From Straminergon stramineum (lineage: Eukaryota; Streptophyta; Bryopsida; Hypnales; Calliergonaceae), in contig OY987264.1 in NCBI GenBank assembly GCA_963920665.1, positions 21,618,906 to 21,682,905 on the forward strand: DNA of 64,000 nt, written 5' to 3'. The translations under genes and the position numbers were made by a program. Numbering within the stretch: the stretch's first letter is position 1; each line of letters starts with the position of its first letter. This document shows positions 46,740-59,560 of the stretch, in pieces. The notes under the pieces are model-generated. The model saw only the letters and a program-made list of their open reading frames with translations. It was not told the DNA's origin and made no database searches.

Positions 46740-47429
46740 TAAGAAGATACATAATGCTTCCCGCACCTTCAAAATTTTTTTATTGGAATTAAATGCAAAT
46801 GGATTTTTTTTTCTTAATTTTAGAAAATGACGAGAAAAAAACGCTCTCAAATTTGTACGTATTTTCAAACAAAATGAGTAGAAAGGTCAAAATTGACCAA
46901 ATAGGATCCTACAATTAAAAATTTTAAAATTTCCATATGCATTAGTTTTTGAAATTGAAATTGAATGATTGATATAGTATTAGCATGCCATTTGGAAAAT
47001 CTTCAAAAAATTTGGAACCATTCTAATTATTTTATGTTTTTGATTACACAAGAAGGAACCTTGTATTTTTAAAATTTCTAAAAATACAACTTTGAAAGGA
47101 CTCCTTCTAAGCTGAATTTGTTTGTGCAAACCAAAGACTAGAAATGTCCAAGAAAATGTTTCTTTCCATCCCCACTATTCCTTTCATTGTAAAAAACTTT
47201 AGTGTGTTTGCTCCCCTTTTGTACAAGACTACATTATCTAAATCATTTTGAAATACTTCTCACATTGAAATTTTGAAAATCAAATGATGCAACATCTATG
47301 TTAACTTGTTACTCTACAAGATCCTACTTTCCAAATTTTTGAGATTTGTTTCAAGCTACCAATAATTTGCCATTGAAAATTTGAAGAGGACATATTCTAC
47401 CTTCTTAGTCCTTGAGAGGTTAAAAGGAT
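46740..47429. other. AT-rich spacer
   Basis: Nothing recognisable. Confidence 0.45.
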
Positions 47430-50010
47430 AACTCAAATTTGTAGATAAAACTCTATTTAGTATAACATGTATTAGAATATTCTAGAATCTTGATCAGTAA
47501 TGAAGATCAATATGAAAAATAATATTTTTAAATTTTAGATTTGACATTAATTTTAAAAATAAAATAAAATAAAATAAAATAAAAACTTATTGAATAATTT
47601 GGATTATTGAGCATTGCAATTCTAATACGTGGAGCTTTCAAGTGTAGCAATTCATTGAATTTTTGAATTTTTTCAAAAAACTTAAATTGGAATAGAAACA
47701 AAAATTGTCACATTTTGTTTAGAAAATAAAAATCAACCAAGTGTTTGACCAAGTGTGGTTCTTTGTAAGAAAATGCAATTCCTACATAGAAAGTATTCAT
47801 AATTTGAATACAAATAATAATAAAAACTACTTTCATATTCTACCATGTTGACAACTCTAGAAATGTACCTTATCCAAATTAGAAATTGAAAATAGAAATG
47901 GTCTAGTGGGTTACATTTGGAAGTAAATTGCTTCTAGATTGTTATGACAAAGATTTGTGAATCAAAAAAAAAATTGACTATAGCCTACATCTCCTCTTTT
48001 GATGCAAACTCAAAACTAGTTCAAGAAGAATTATACCTATAATATGGTACATCTAACTTAGGTTTTGCCTAAAACGGTTGAAATCTAGGAGTTGAAATAC
48101 ATATCTCAATTGATTTCTCATCACATCTAAGCTTATGACTACCAAGAAAATAAAAGATTTCACACTTGCAAACAAGAGGTCAAAGCTATGAACCACCAAA
48201 TCAAACTCAAATTCACTACCCATTCTAATACATGACAACACTCTCCACATTTGGTTTAAAATCAAATGACTTGAACTCAAGAATGATAGATAGAGAGTAA
48301 GTTAGGGTCAACTTGTAGAACACTAAGGTAGGTAGAGCCTTTTCAAATACCATTGCTTTGAAGACAACGAAAATATTGCAATCAAAGCTTGATCTAATGA
48401 CCCACGTGCAACAAATAAAATCAATACTAACTTCTCAATGTAACCAATAATGGGAGATGAAGAGTTCATTGAGGTAAATAATTAGAATTGGAGCGTATCT
48501 TATTTCAAGAATGTTTGATTAGGTGCTAGTATTAATAGTAGGTGCTCCTATGACCTCCACTTTGAAAATTTGTAGTTTATTCACATAGTCTCTAAACATT
48601 CTCAAACCAATTGCATTCGCTTTTGTTCTTTCATTTGCTAACATTTGGGTGGTCCAATTGGTGATTAGAGATGTTGGATCTCTCAAAAGCATCTATTTGA
48701 TGAAGTGAGGATACTTTACCTCTCTCTTGTTTGATACTTGGAAGAAACACTTCTGAAGTTGTCCTTGTATTTGGCTTCTAAATGCAAAAGAGTGTTTTAC
48801 TAATAAGGTGTTCATACACTACCTTTGACAAACATTTTTAACCACCCCAGCCATTTGATTATCCTTTTTCTATTAATACCTCATTCTAATCTTATTGTTA
48901 TCAACAAAATTTTCACTATCAACATTCTAGGCACAATTGTAGAAGTTGCCCAATTCCCATATACAAAAAAATACACATCAAAAGAAACTCATGAGTCTAG
49001 AGACATGAGGTAGTTCTAAAAAGTGAGGGCCTTCTACCCTAACAAAGACGATTCAAATCTTAGAGCAAGTGAGCTTGAAAGAAACATTAGGACAATGGTA
49101 CAACCAAAGATACAAGGAAGTCTGAAAAAAATTGTTGCAATAAAGTGACTAAACATAGGAAGAATGTTTTTTGCACTATTTCTTTTGACATTCTTGAGAT
49201 TAGATACCATAATGCCATTGGAGCCTCACCTTCACTTGTTGAGCTTCTAGAATAGTTAATGTATTGATTGGTTGTAGACCACCATGCTCTATGAGAGTCA
49301 TGGGGACTATGTCTCGTGCATCCGCAAATTTTCACATTGCATATGGCAAATAAGAATAAGGATATGGTAAATACTAGAGTTGGACTGCTATTACTCGTGT
49401 CACAACATCAAAGACATAAGGAATCAACAAAGTAGACACCAAAGCAATTATAGAAATGGAATACTATCTAAGATTTCCCTAGAAGAGAAGCCTAGCATAA
49501 CAATGGTTAGCACTAGTTATCAATAGTAGTTTCAACAACCAAAGAGCATGATAGCTTTGATGTGGAACAAATTACGAGCCATACACACAACTTCATACAA
49601 ATTCCTTTTCGTTTCCTTGAACATCAATTTCTTCCATACTCATTATATGGACAAACAAAGAAGAGATATTCAACTAAGGTTCACTTCAAAATGAAGAGAA
49701 ACTTGTTCCTATTCTCAAGTAGGCACTAAATCTTTGAGGTAAGGGTACTTTGAAAGCTTAAGCGATGAAAACAATCACTATTAAAAATAAAAATAAGGAA
49801 GCTTCTTGAATTTGCATATTATTCAATATAAAGCATATGGTCTTTGATAATTCCAAAAAATTTCACCCTCACGAGCCTAGCCTTTCCAAGGTTCGTTAAA
49901 AGATGGTTTGCTTCATCTTTTGAACCCCATTGACAAATGACTAGTAGAGCACCAATGTCATGCAACACCCAAAGTCTTTACAAGATTTAGGCAAAACATA
50001 AATATGGGTA
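47430..50010. repeat. Direct segmental duplication, copy B (2.6 kb)
   Basis: This is the shorter, CpG-depleted partner of copy A, 5.5-6.5 kb downstream in the same orientation. It lacks the 325-bp TA-flanked element and about 0.7 kb elsewhere. Many A-copy CG dinucleotides are TG or CA here, for example in the match to 43.5-43.7 kb. A (TAAAA)n stretch at about 47,556-47,584 is private to this copy. Confidence 0.85.
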
Positions 50011-52963
50011 TCTAAACTACATCTAGGATGTAGCTTCCAAGTAATGTGTTCCCTATAGATTGCCTTCATGAGATGCTAGGCCCCAACATTGAAACACTTC
50101 ATCATGGGATTTTGTCTGTAATTTCTTAATAGTAGTCTTCATGCAAGGGAAACAAATGAGAACTAGAATACTTATTTGTGGTAGAACAACACACTAAAGC
50201 ATATTCACAACCATCAACAATGGTCTATATTAGAAGAAGAATGAGCCCTAAGGAGAGCCAATGAGTTCTAGGAAAGCAAGAAAAGGCGATTGAAACCAAG
50301 AAAAAATGAAAGAAAACCAACACACTACAAGGCTTGAATTGTGTAGGACAATTTCATGATATAATTGATTCTAAAAAAATGGAAAACACTCTTTATATTC
50401 AAATGAATGGAAACTTTGAAAAGGTAGTTATCAAATATCGTGTGGCCACTACCATCTTAGATAACATTATTGAACAAATTAAAAAATATTTAATAATATA
50501 TATTATTATTAATAATTAAATCATTCTTATTTCCCTATATATATTATTTCTTTCAGGCACTATTCTAGTTCACAGACTTGAAACGGCCCTCTTGAGACCT
50601 TGATTGCATTGAGATTCATACATCCATTGTAACTAGCATCCTCCAAAACAAAACCAACAAAAGATTGCAAATATTCACATAAGTGATGGAAAGTCAAAAT
50701 TTAGGTTGAGAAGTTGACTTGCACTTGATCTCTTTAGAATATGTTATCCCAATTACTTATAAGCCTTCTAATTCGTCTATTGTAGCAATATTTACTTTGG
50801 ATGTGGTCTTAGGCTTTAGAGATTCCAATGGTCTAGTTAGGATAGTAATTTTTGAATTTTTTAGAACAATTGAAGATGATTCATGACTTTACCATCAACT
50901 ATACCATATACATAAAAATACCTTCTAATCTATTACCAACTTCCTCTCTAGATGGACAATGGATCTATCTACAAATAGGACAATCTTCAATGCATTTTTT
51001 TGTAATTGTGGCTTATATGAGTCGACCCCACAATTAGACACAACAAAGTTGTCAAAGCCAAAGGTTAGTCATCCAACAAAACCAAAGTGAAGAAAATCAA
51101 TAACATGTGATGCACTAAGGATTCCGTTTAGCTAAAAAATGTGAAACCATAATAGAATCTTGAACAAAGCAACAACGCCTGCCTTAAACATCACTACAAA
51201 TAATACACCAACTAGCAATTAATGCACTCACCATAAATAAGGTTGTCGGTGAAGCAAGACAAAATTGTAGGGAAGAAAATCCTTTCTTGGGAGACTTTTG
51301 CATAGAGGCCTCACATTTTGAATACCACAACTTGAAGCAAACAAAAAGCTTCTCATCAATTTCACACAAAATAATCTCAAGACTCCAAAGGACAATAGTT
51401 CAAGAAAATGACATGATGACATCCACTTAGTAAACATTCGTTTTGACAATGTGCACCAAATTAATACATTCCCTTCAACTCAAAAAGATTGGGGCATTGG
51501 AAGATTCTTCCCACCATAATATTGAAACAACTAACAACAAATGGATCAAAGAAGTACAACGGGACATGGTCCCACACATTTTTGAAGTCAATATGTACAT
51601 GCATGTTTGTAGAAGAGAGGGCCATTGCTGTCAAATCACAATGTCAATTTCTACCATGCATCAATTTCCCAATTTAAATCTCAATTTCCATTTGCTCCAT
51701 GATGGTGCCTTATGAAAAGAAACTCCACTTGATTGTGATCCATTTCAAAAACAAAACCTTACACACTCTTGCCCACAAAAAAGAAACAATCTACTATCAA
51801 TACACATGATTCTCAAACTTTCAAATATCATAGTTACTTCACACAATTTCCATAAAGTGAATGCCAAGACAAGCTACAATCCAATTTTGACTCTCAACAA
51901 GAAACAAAACAAAATTCAAAACTCAAAAAGCCATGTTCAAATGTGTATTGAATTACTAACAATGGTACACCAAGTTTCACTAGCCACAAAGTTGAAAAAA
52001 CATTTGCACCACCAACATATACCTATATTGGGACAAAATCCATAATGAATAGGAACTTGCAAGGGTTTGGCAAATAGTCTACAAAAGGCCATTGAAGGCA
52101 CACCAAGATGCCCTTCCTTCGACCACAACACACTTGCACAAATATAGTAGCTACTATGGCATAGCAATTGAATAAACAATAGAACACCCAAACTATGCCC
52201 TATCCAAGAACAAAAGCTAGAAAAACCAATGGACAAGACTACATGATATGATCTTCATTCTCACAAATAGTAAAGCAAGTCAACAAACCTGCAGATTCTA
52301 TCATAGGAGATATTTCACCTCCAACTCCTCACTGCCTTGTCAAATCTCACTCAAAAGCGTGTCTTCATTGTCATCCTTTGGGGAAACTGCAATGAGAATG
52401 ACCAAATAGACAAGGGAATCAATCCCTTTATAACACTACTTGAGTACTCCAAATTCACCATTCCAAATTGAATGGATCCATTGCCACTCACTTGACAAGG
52501 AATAAATTCACACATCAACCAATCTTCCAATGTCCTATAAGAAAAAAGTCTATACTATGATTCCATGCAAGCAAAGAAAACTTTCCATGGAAGCAAACAT
52601 ACCAAAAGAAATGTTGGAGCTAGGCTAGGTAATGGTTTAGAATAAACTTGCATACAAACGAAATGCGTAGGCAAGATGGCTGATAATCTCAAGTGTTCTA
52701 CTATTACTTCAAAAAAAGTTGGAGTGATACTTTTCATCAAAAGCATTAGCAAGAGATGAATTGGAGGGGCAAAACCAAGGTTGATAAAAAGCAAAATAGG
52801 TATTAGAGCAATATACATTGTTGTGTTTGCAAACCATTGTAATCACCTTAAATGCCTAAATGAGAATCTAGAAAGCTACATAAAAGTAAGAATGTTGGCA
52901 TGTTTAAGGCAATACCAAATTTGGTGGACAAGTACAATCCATCTCAAACGACAACACTTCTCG
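50011..52963. other. AT-rich region downstream of the HNL receptor
   Basis: No supported gene. A perfect 18-base AT palindrome lies at 50,491-50,508. Several 60-100 codon minus-strand frames (51.2-52.8 kb) are hydrophobic and without family resemblance. If the receptor's last donor at 53,021 is used, a small terminal exon would have to lie here, but I could not identify it. Confidence 0.45.
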
Positions 52964-55900
52964 TTACTCAAATGAAATGCAACAAGTAAGAATTATGATG
53001 ATTAATGTAAGCCGAACTGACCTTGGGAGAGAGATGTGGCAACCACGTTGCTCAAGCTCTAGGAGGAAGAGTTCCTGACTTGCATCCATCACTTCCAATG
53101 CATCACATCCAATTAAGTTCAATGTTGATAGTCGAGTCAAGTTTGTGATTGACCCTGGGAGGCGCTTCAAGTTCTTAGAGCCTTGTAGTTCAAGATGTTC
53201 AAGGTGGATCAATTGGCTAAGAGATGAAGGGAGCTCCTCCACTTTGTTCATATCATGAATTTCCAAATTCTTCAACGAGCACAATTGCCCAAACATGTCA
53301 AGCAACCCTTCCAATTTCTCCATGGAATGAAGATAGAGACTTTCTAACTTCACCAACCTTGACAATGAGGCTGGAAGCTTCTTCAAGTAACTCCAGTGAG
53401 CATCCTTCACCGTGAGACTTTGGAGTTCAGTGAGATCTCCCAAACATTCAGGCAACTCCTCAAGATGGAATCTATTGTGAAATTCAAGAACCTTGAGGCT
53501 AGGGCACATGGGAAAACCAATTGTAGAAATAGATGGAAGCACCAACTCTTGAAGATGAGAGGACAAATTCTTAACTACTGGATTCCATAACCTTTCAACC
53601 TTCTCTTCTGCAATCTTCGTCCTCAATTCCCCAAGAAAAAGGCCGGGAATGAAGTTATTACAATTGTGTAGATTGAGTTCCTCAAGTTGTGACAATTGTC
53701 CAAATGATTCGGATGGATTCTCTATGACCAAGTTCTTGCAATTGAACATATTCAATGTTCGAAGTTTGTGTAATTTGCCCAAGGATTTAATTGGTAGTTG
53801 AAGGCTGTTACAATTCACTGACTGAAGCTCAATCAAGTGATCCATTTGTCTTGTAAACTCAACCATGCTCCTCAAACTATAGCAAAGGCTTAGGTAAAGG
53901 TACCCAAGGTTAGTCAATTGGCTGACACATGAAGGAACCTCCTTCAATGTCCAACATCCAAAAAGTTTGAGTGTTTTAAGATTTTCCAAACGCCCAATCT
54001 CACATGGGAGACTTCGTAGATTTCCACAATAGGAAACATCAAGCTCCAAAAGGTGAACCAACTTGCCAATTGATGCCGGAAGTTCTTCTAGTTTATAACA
54101 ACTTCTTACATGTAGCACACGCAACCCAGTACAAAACCCAATCGCTTCAATAGCTTGAGGTATAACCTTGTCTTGAATCGCAACCAAAGAAAGCCAAGAT
54201 AGCTCCTTCGGACATTTCCTTAAAAGAAAGTCCACAACCTCAATTCTACAATTGCTCAAATTTAACAACCTCAAGCTATCAAAGTGTTGGATTGTCATTT
54301 CTCCTTTTCCATTCGGATTTGCTTGTGATGGAAGTGCCACTACTCTCGATTGACACTCTTGTAATGATATCCCTTCAATGGTTCTTGAGCCCTAACAAAG
54401 ACCATCCAACAAAAAGAAATAAGATCCATGATATTCAAATTCATAAAATAAAGTAAACAACATACAATAATAATCCTTCCAAACATCAAAGTTATGAATA
54501 ATTAGTTATGTACATAAGGAGATTTCTACTTTCCATCACACAAGGATTACCTCATCATCTTCCAAAAACCTCTCAATGTCATCAACCTCCCACAATCGAG
54601 TCACCTTTCTCAATGACTCATGTAATCCCTTCAATGATAAATCCCTTACAATTCTCCGACCCATATCCCTCAATTGGTCATGGATTGTATAAGGATGACT
54701 CCATGTATTGTATTTACCAACTTTGATTAGAGATCTCTCACGTAGAATCTCCAATCCTGTAGGTGAACGCCAAATCCATCCTATGGATCGTTCATCCAAA
54801 GAGCATGATTCCTCACAAAAGAAACAAGCAAAGTCCAAAAACATGCGCTTATGGTTATTGTCCAAATCCTCATAGCTAATCATTAGTCTCTTCCACAAAA
54901 CTTCATTCTCATCACCCCCATCAAAAGATCGGGCTGTGCGTAATTTCTGAAGTGCCTCTTCCCATATTTCTTTTTGTTTTCCAATAGAGTACCTACGTTG
55001 CTTATGTAAATGTTGCCCAATAACCTCCAAGCTTAGAGGGAGACCACAACATGCCTTGGCTACATTCACAGCCAAAACCGCAAAGTCTTTCATCTCATCA
55101 TCTCCACCCTCAATTCCATGGAATGCATGGTACTGAAACAACTCCAAAGCTTTAGAATCATTTAGGAGTTCCACATCTATGATTTCCACATCCTTCAATC
55201 CTTCCATATCAATAAGATCATCCAAGACTTGACGGTTGCGACATGTCACAATTACTCGGCTGCCACGTGAAAGGTTGTTTTGAAATGTAGGCACTTGCAA
55301 ATCTTTGAGGGTTTTGGACTCTCTCACATTGTCAATTACAAGCAACACTCTACTTCCCATTATGCAGTGTCGGATCCTTTCACACTCATTCTCACTCTCA
55401 CATGTTTTGCTAGCCACCTTTCCACCACATATCTCCTTGAACAATTGCCTTTTGGCACTAGCCAAATCGTCTAGTCTCACATCTTGTAAGAAACATGCTT
55501 TATCATAAGACTTGGCTTGCATATTAAACACAAATTTGCTTATCGTTGTCTTTCCAATCCCACCCATTCCAACAAGGCCAATGATGGAAACTGAACGTAG
55601 CTTCTCACAAATCATACTTTGCATGTCATCCATTCCCACCAATTTGTTGGGGAGTTCCAATAGATGATGCTGTCGCTTCTTTTCATGAACTTTGATCACC
55701 TCTGAGATGCATGTCGTCAATGATAGATAGCTGGAATTTTGTTTGCTTTGTGGTTTACAAATATCAAAATGACCTGCAGCCACTGCCAAAAATCCATGCC
55801 CCTCCTGTCGAGCAGATTTCTCTGGGACAACTAGTCTTCCCTGTCCATCAAGCACCAATCATTCAACAACAAAAAATTACTACAAGGTCCAGAAATAAGA

Positions 55901-57060
55901 AATGCAAAGACAAATCAATGAACTAAACTGAATACTAGAAATTCAACTCAAGACAAAAGCAAGAAACAAAAGGAGATGCTCACATGTGATGTAGCATGCG
56001 TCTCGCCAATATTATAACAAATCCACTGATTGCTGTTTTCTTTGTATATGTTTTCAAATTTAGAGTTGAGTCGACAAACTTCAGGAGAAAATTCCTCGAG
56101 ACAACTCATACAAGCGCCCTTTGAAGTAGAGGGATTCAATGGTAAAGCATCAACTAGTACTCCAGCATGAGGAGTTGCATAAAAATGGAAAGCCCGTAAA
56201 TTATGGAGTAAATTCGAAACCTTTTCGTGATTTTGAAAGTCTTCAGACCCGGTTACAACAATTTGCTTGGCAACCAAGCCTCCAAAACTATGGCACACAA
56301 ACACCACTGGACAATCATGTTGGCCTATATCTGCAGAGGCCATCTGTTGAACAAGACTCTCTCCCAAAATATATGGCTCCATCCTCCCAGTAGTTGATGT
56401 CCGCATAACGTTAGCATCATAAGAAAGAGAGAGAATTCTTGCTTGCGGAAATTCCTCCGCCAACCATGTCTCCGGCCAACAATTGTCAAGTTCCCCATTC
56501 CTTGCCAACCAAGTCCTCCAATATGCTTCTTTAGACCCATCAAACTCTAGGCCATGAATGAAGACTATTTCAACATCCACTCGATCCTGGGGCTCATGGA
56601 ATAAATAAACAGCTTCATTCAACTGCAAAATAGAACATGAATGAAAACTTGGAAATTCATTCATTGCTTGTGACATCCCATTCCTTGATGATGAAATGTA
56701 AGTTTCTCCATACAAAGCACAATATAGAATCAGAAAGTATGTACCTCCTTCCCATGAGTAGAATTGGTAGTCCTAGGTGAAGAGGTCGAGGCAATTGTAC
56801 CTAATTCTCATTGGCAAACATGACATCAAAACCTTGAATGAGGAAACCACATCAAGCACATAATGAACCAAACAAGAAAAAGTTCCTTCAACCCCAATGT
56901 CAACTTCTAATAAAGTGCCCACTAATACGAAGAGAAGGTTGAGACTATGAAATGAACCTCCAGAACTGTACGACAAGATTGCATTTCGCCATAGCTCACT
57001 TAGCCGAGTCAACATAGAGTCTTTGTCATCACCAACTTTCTTTTGACTTTCTTGTGCCAT
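52964..57060 (-). CDS. Hydrolase-NBS-LRR (HNL) immune receptor, about 1,190 aa
   Basis: Exons in gene order: 57071-56833 (first Met at 57,060), 56622-55984, 55840-54551, 54391-52964. All are joined in phase. Exon 2 is a SERAC1-like alpha/beta-hydrolase: IVFIHGL (oxyanion loop), WPETWLAEEFPQARILSLSY, nucleophile elbow CHSFGG (Ser codon at 56,289-56,287), FYATPHAG. Its end continues in exon 3 (RLVVPEKSAR, GHFDICKP, with the presumed catalytic His). Exon 3 then carries NB-ARC: P-loop GMGGIGKTT, kinase-2 LLVIDNV, RNBS-B GSRVIVTCRN, GLPLSLE, and IHD in place of MHD. Exon 4 starts GSRTIEGISL, as TIR-NLR genes do after NB-ARC, and encodes about 14 leucine-rich repeats (e.g. LEELPASIGKLVHLLELDVS). 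Odd points: the first Gly of the elbow is Cys, and a donor (AAG|GTCAGT, 53,021) near the 3' end may lead to another exon. The extreme N-terminus is unresolved. The role is probably intracellular pathogen sensing. Confidence 0.92.
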
Positions 57061-58300
57061 CAGGGAGTTGACTACAAAAAGAAAGTAAAATACAAGTAAA
57101 CCTACAACAATCACATTGTGCCAAAATTAGTGAATGAAACTAAAAAATAAGTCAAAATGCACTCAAACACAAAAAAATACACAAAAAAAATAAACTTACA
57201 CCATCCACTCTAGAATTCAACGTTGACAAATAGTATAACCAGTGGAGAATTTGAATCAACAGACTTGTTGCAAAAATACAGAGCATATTCCATAGATTTC
57301 CATAAATGGATTTTCAAGTGAGAATTCAAATTTTCGAGGAAAACATGCAAAAATGAATAAATGACCATCCAAGTGGATGTAATCATGACAGAGGGACAAG
57401 ACACTGAACACTTATTCTAACAACATAGACCTTGGAAAAATACAAGTTCAAAAAGATCACGAACCAACAGAGTTCATCATACAAACTCACGCTAGACAAC
57501 TCCTTCACTCTTACTAGGAGCAAACATTGAACGTGCTCACTATGAACAACCTCCACAATTGAAGAATCAAAAATGGCTTGGATAGAGCTGACTCACCCAC
57601 GCACACACACAATCCATGTCAACACATGCTCGGTGTGGGCCTCCATTAGCCATCGAAAAATCCACCACTCGCAGCAAGTACAATACAAGAAAACCTGAAA
57701 TGATCAGCATGGGCCAACATCCTTGAAAACCTGCACAAAAAAAAATCATCAAAAGATAATTAGACCACATCATCTGCTCTGGACTCAAAACGCTACGATG
57801 AATACGTCAACATCCCAACGGATGCACCGGCGTAGAAGACCTACCATTCAACTCTGAAGAAAACAGATTGTCCGAGAAAATCCTTATTCACTGCCTGTCC
57901 GACCAGTGGGAAGTCTCCAGACTAGGTCATCTATCAAAATTCGTCATGAAAGGTGGGGACGATGTTCATGCTCTCAACAAGGAGAGTGGCTCAAGGGCTA
58001 GCAGTTCAACATCGAGCTTCATAAACATTTCGTCAAGAAAAGAAGTTCAGGAAAATCATGCAAGACTTTCTTTCCATGCACGCTCATCCACACCATCGTC
58101 ACCACGATGCGAATTGTTCTCCTGCTACACTCTTGGAAGATGCCCATTCGACTTCCACGCTTTCACGTCCATCTTGCATTCCGGATGTTCCCTCCTCCAA
58201 TCCCCGAGGTAGATCTAGCAAAAGCTTCTTCAGCACTTCGAATTGCTTTTGAGAAAACTAGACTTTGCAATCGAATCTGCAAGACTCCCAATCCCACACA
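57061..58300 (-). other. Upstream intron and unresolved 5' exons of the HNL gene
   Basis: A very strong pyrimidine tract and acceptor end at 57,072, so the exon at 57,071 is internal and at least one more exon lies upstream. A second strong tract and acceptor (near 57,732) is followed by sequence resembling that around the 57,072 acceptor (GGTTT-CTTGTATT-TACTT), suggesting a small local duplication. No unambiguous start codon exon was found. A plus-strand frame at 57,868-58,212 is open but lacks any family feature. Confidence 0.45.
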
Positions 58301-59326
58301 TTAGGGTCTTCAAATTGGTACCAACAAGGCAAGTACTGCCCTGGTCCCGGATTTTCAATCACCCGTCTGACATTCACCGCAAAACAGTGGGTTCGATCAA
58401 TCACCCACTACAAACATAGAACTCCGACAAGCCTGACAAGGAAAACACCATCCCACGCAAAAAACTCTCACAAATCTCCGAAGACCTCCACTAAACCTCT
58501 ATGAAAGTACAGAACCGGCCAGACAACGACTCGAATGCACCTACGTCATCCTCCTGAACCTCCACTCTCCACAGAATGCTCCGCTCTTAATTACATCTAA
58601 AATAAATACCACACCAAAAACTTTCTTTTCCTCAGAATCCAAAGACACATATCCAGCATAGATCGATGTAACCACCCCTTACAATTTGTCGGTACAGAAA
58701 GCAGGACGTACTACAGAAGTTCAAGGACATCCACAAGAAATCCATAAAGGAAAAAGGATCTGCTCCGAGAGTGGATACACATCCCAATAATAAGACCATC
58801 AAAGCCGCACCACACTTCGCCTGCGTACAAACCACCACATCGAATCTTCGTAACGTCTACAAAGAGGCTAGGTTTAAAAAATATACGATGCTATCTTGGC
58901 CGGCGCAAAAACGTGATACAGCTCGGGGGCTACCCGAGCATCATCTGACCTAAAAACACAAACTTCTTCACTCTGCCTCGGGGCTCCATCACCTTCAACT
59001 TCGTTCGAAGACGAGGAGACACACACGAAGCTCGCGATGGGCTACCGTCTTCTTCGAACTCAGCAGGAACCTTAGTTTGCTCCTCTCGCGGACAATACGG
59101 GCACTCTCCACATGCTCGAAGGCCCAACAACGGACAAACGCGAATGAAACCTCGGGTTCAGACGGATGAATAGTCCCGAACTCTCCTCGTCAACAAATTC
59201 AGGAGAACCCTGGAACAAGTTACGCCTGTAAATCCTCTTGTCAGGAGAGAAATGCTAATAAGCTAGAAGGTTCGCAAAGTGCTCGGGCTCTGAAAGCCTC
59301 CTCTCACGCAGAGCTACAATTTGCTT

Positions 59327-59560
59327 CCTTAATGCAAAAATAGTGTACAATTCAATAGGTGCACACTATTAAGGACCACAGCTTTTCAATTGCAAAAATT
59401 CAGAATTAATTCTTGAAAACCCAAGTAAAAATGAACGACTTGGATTAGATGTCAATTCCACTGGTCTTTCAAGTAAAATTTATGGAAACATATTACAGTA
59501 AGTTAACCTCCCCGAATAGATTTCCAGCGTTCAAATGGGTGCTTTATGGAGCTCCCAGCT
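59327..59560. repeat. Diverged relative of the 42.46-kb element with a small hairpin
   Basis: Bases from about 59,385 align with 42,610-42,780 (ACGACTTGG-TTAGATGTCAATTCC, GTCTTTCAAG, ACCTCCCC, GGGTGCTTTATG). The segment just before it forms a smaller imperfect hairpin (59,327-59,333 plus 59,341-59,348 against 59,359-59,374) where the other copy has its 45-bp foldback. Confidence 0.6.

Noticed and set aside
40870..50010. LTR retrotransposon with copies A and B as LTRs
   Set aside because: The copies do not begin TG and end CA with target duplications, and the DNA between them has no gag or pol trace.
57019..57114. Signal peptide on the HNL receptor (VGLLVFYFLFVV)
   Set aside because: The hydrophobic run is the translated polypyrimidine tract before a strong acceptor at 57,072, so it is probably intronic.
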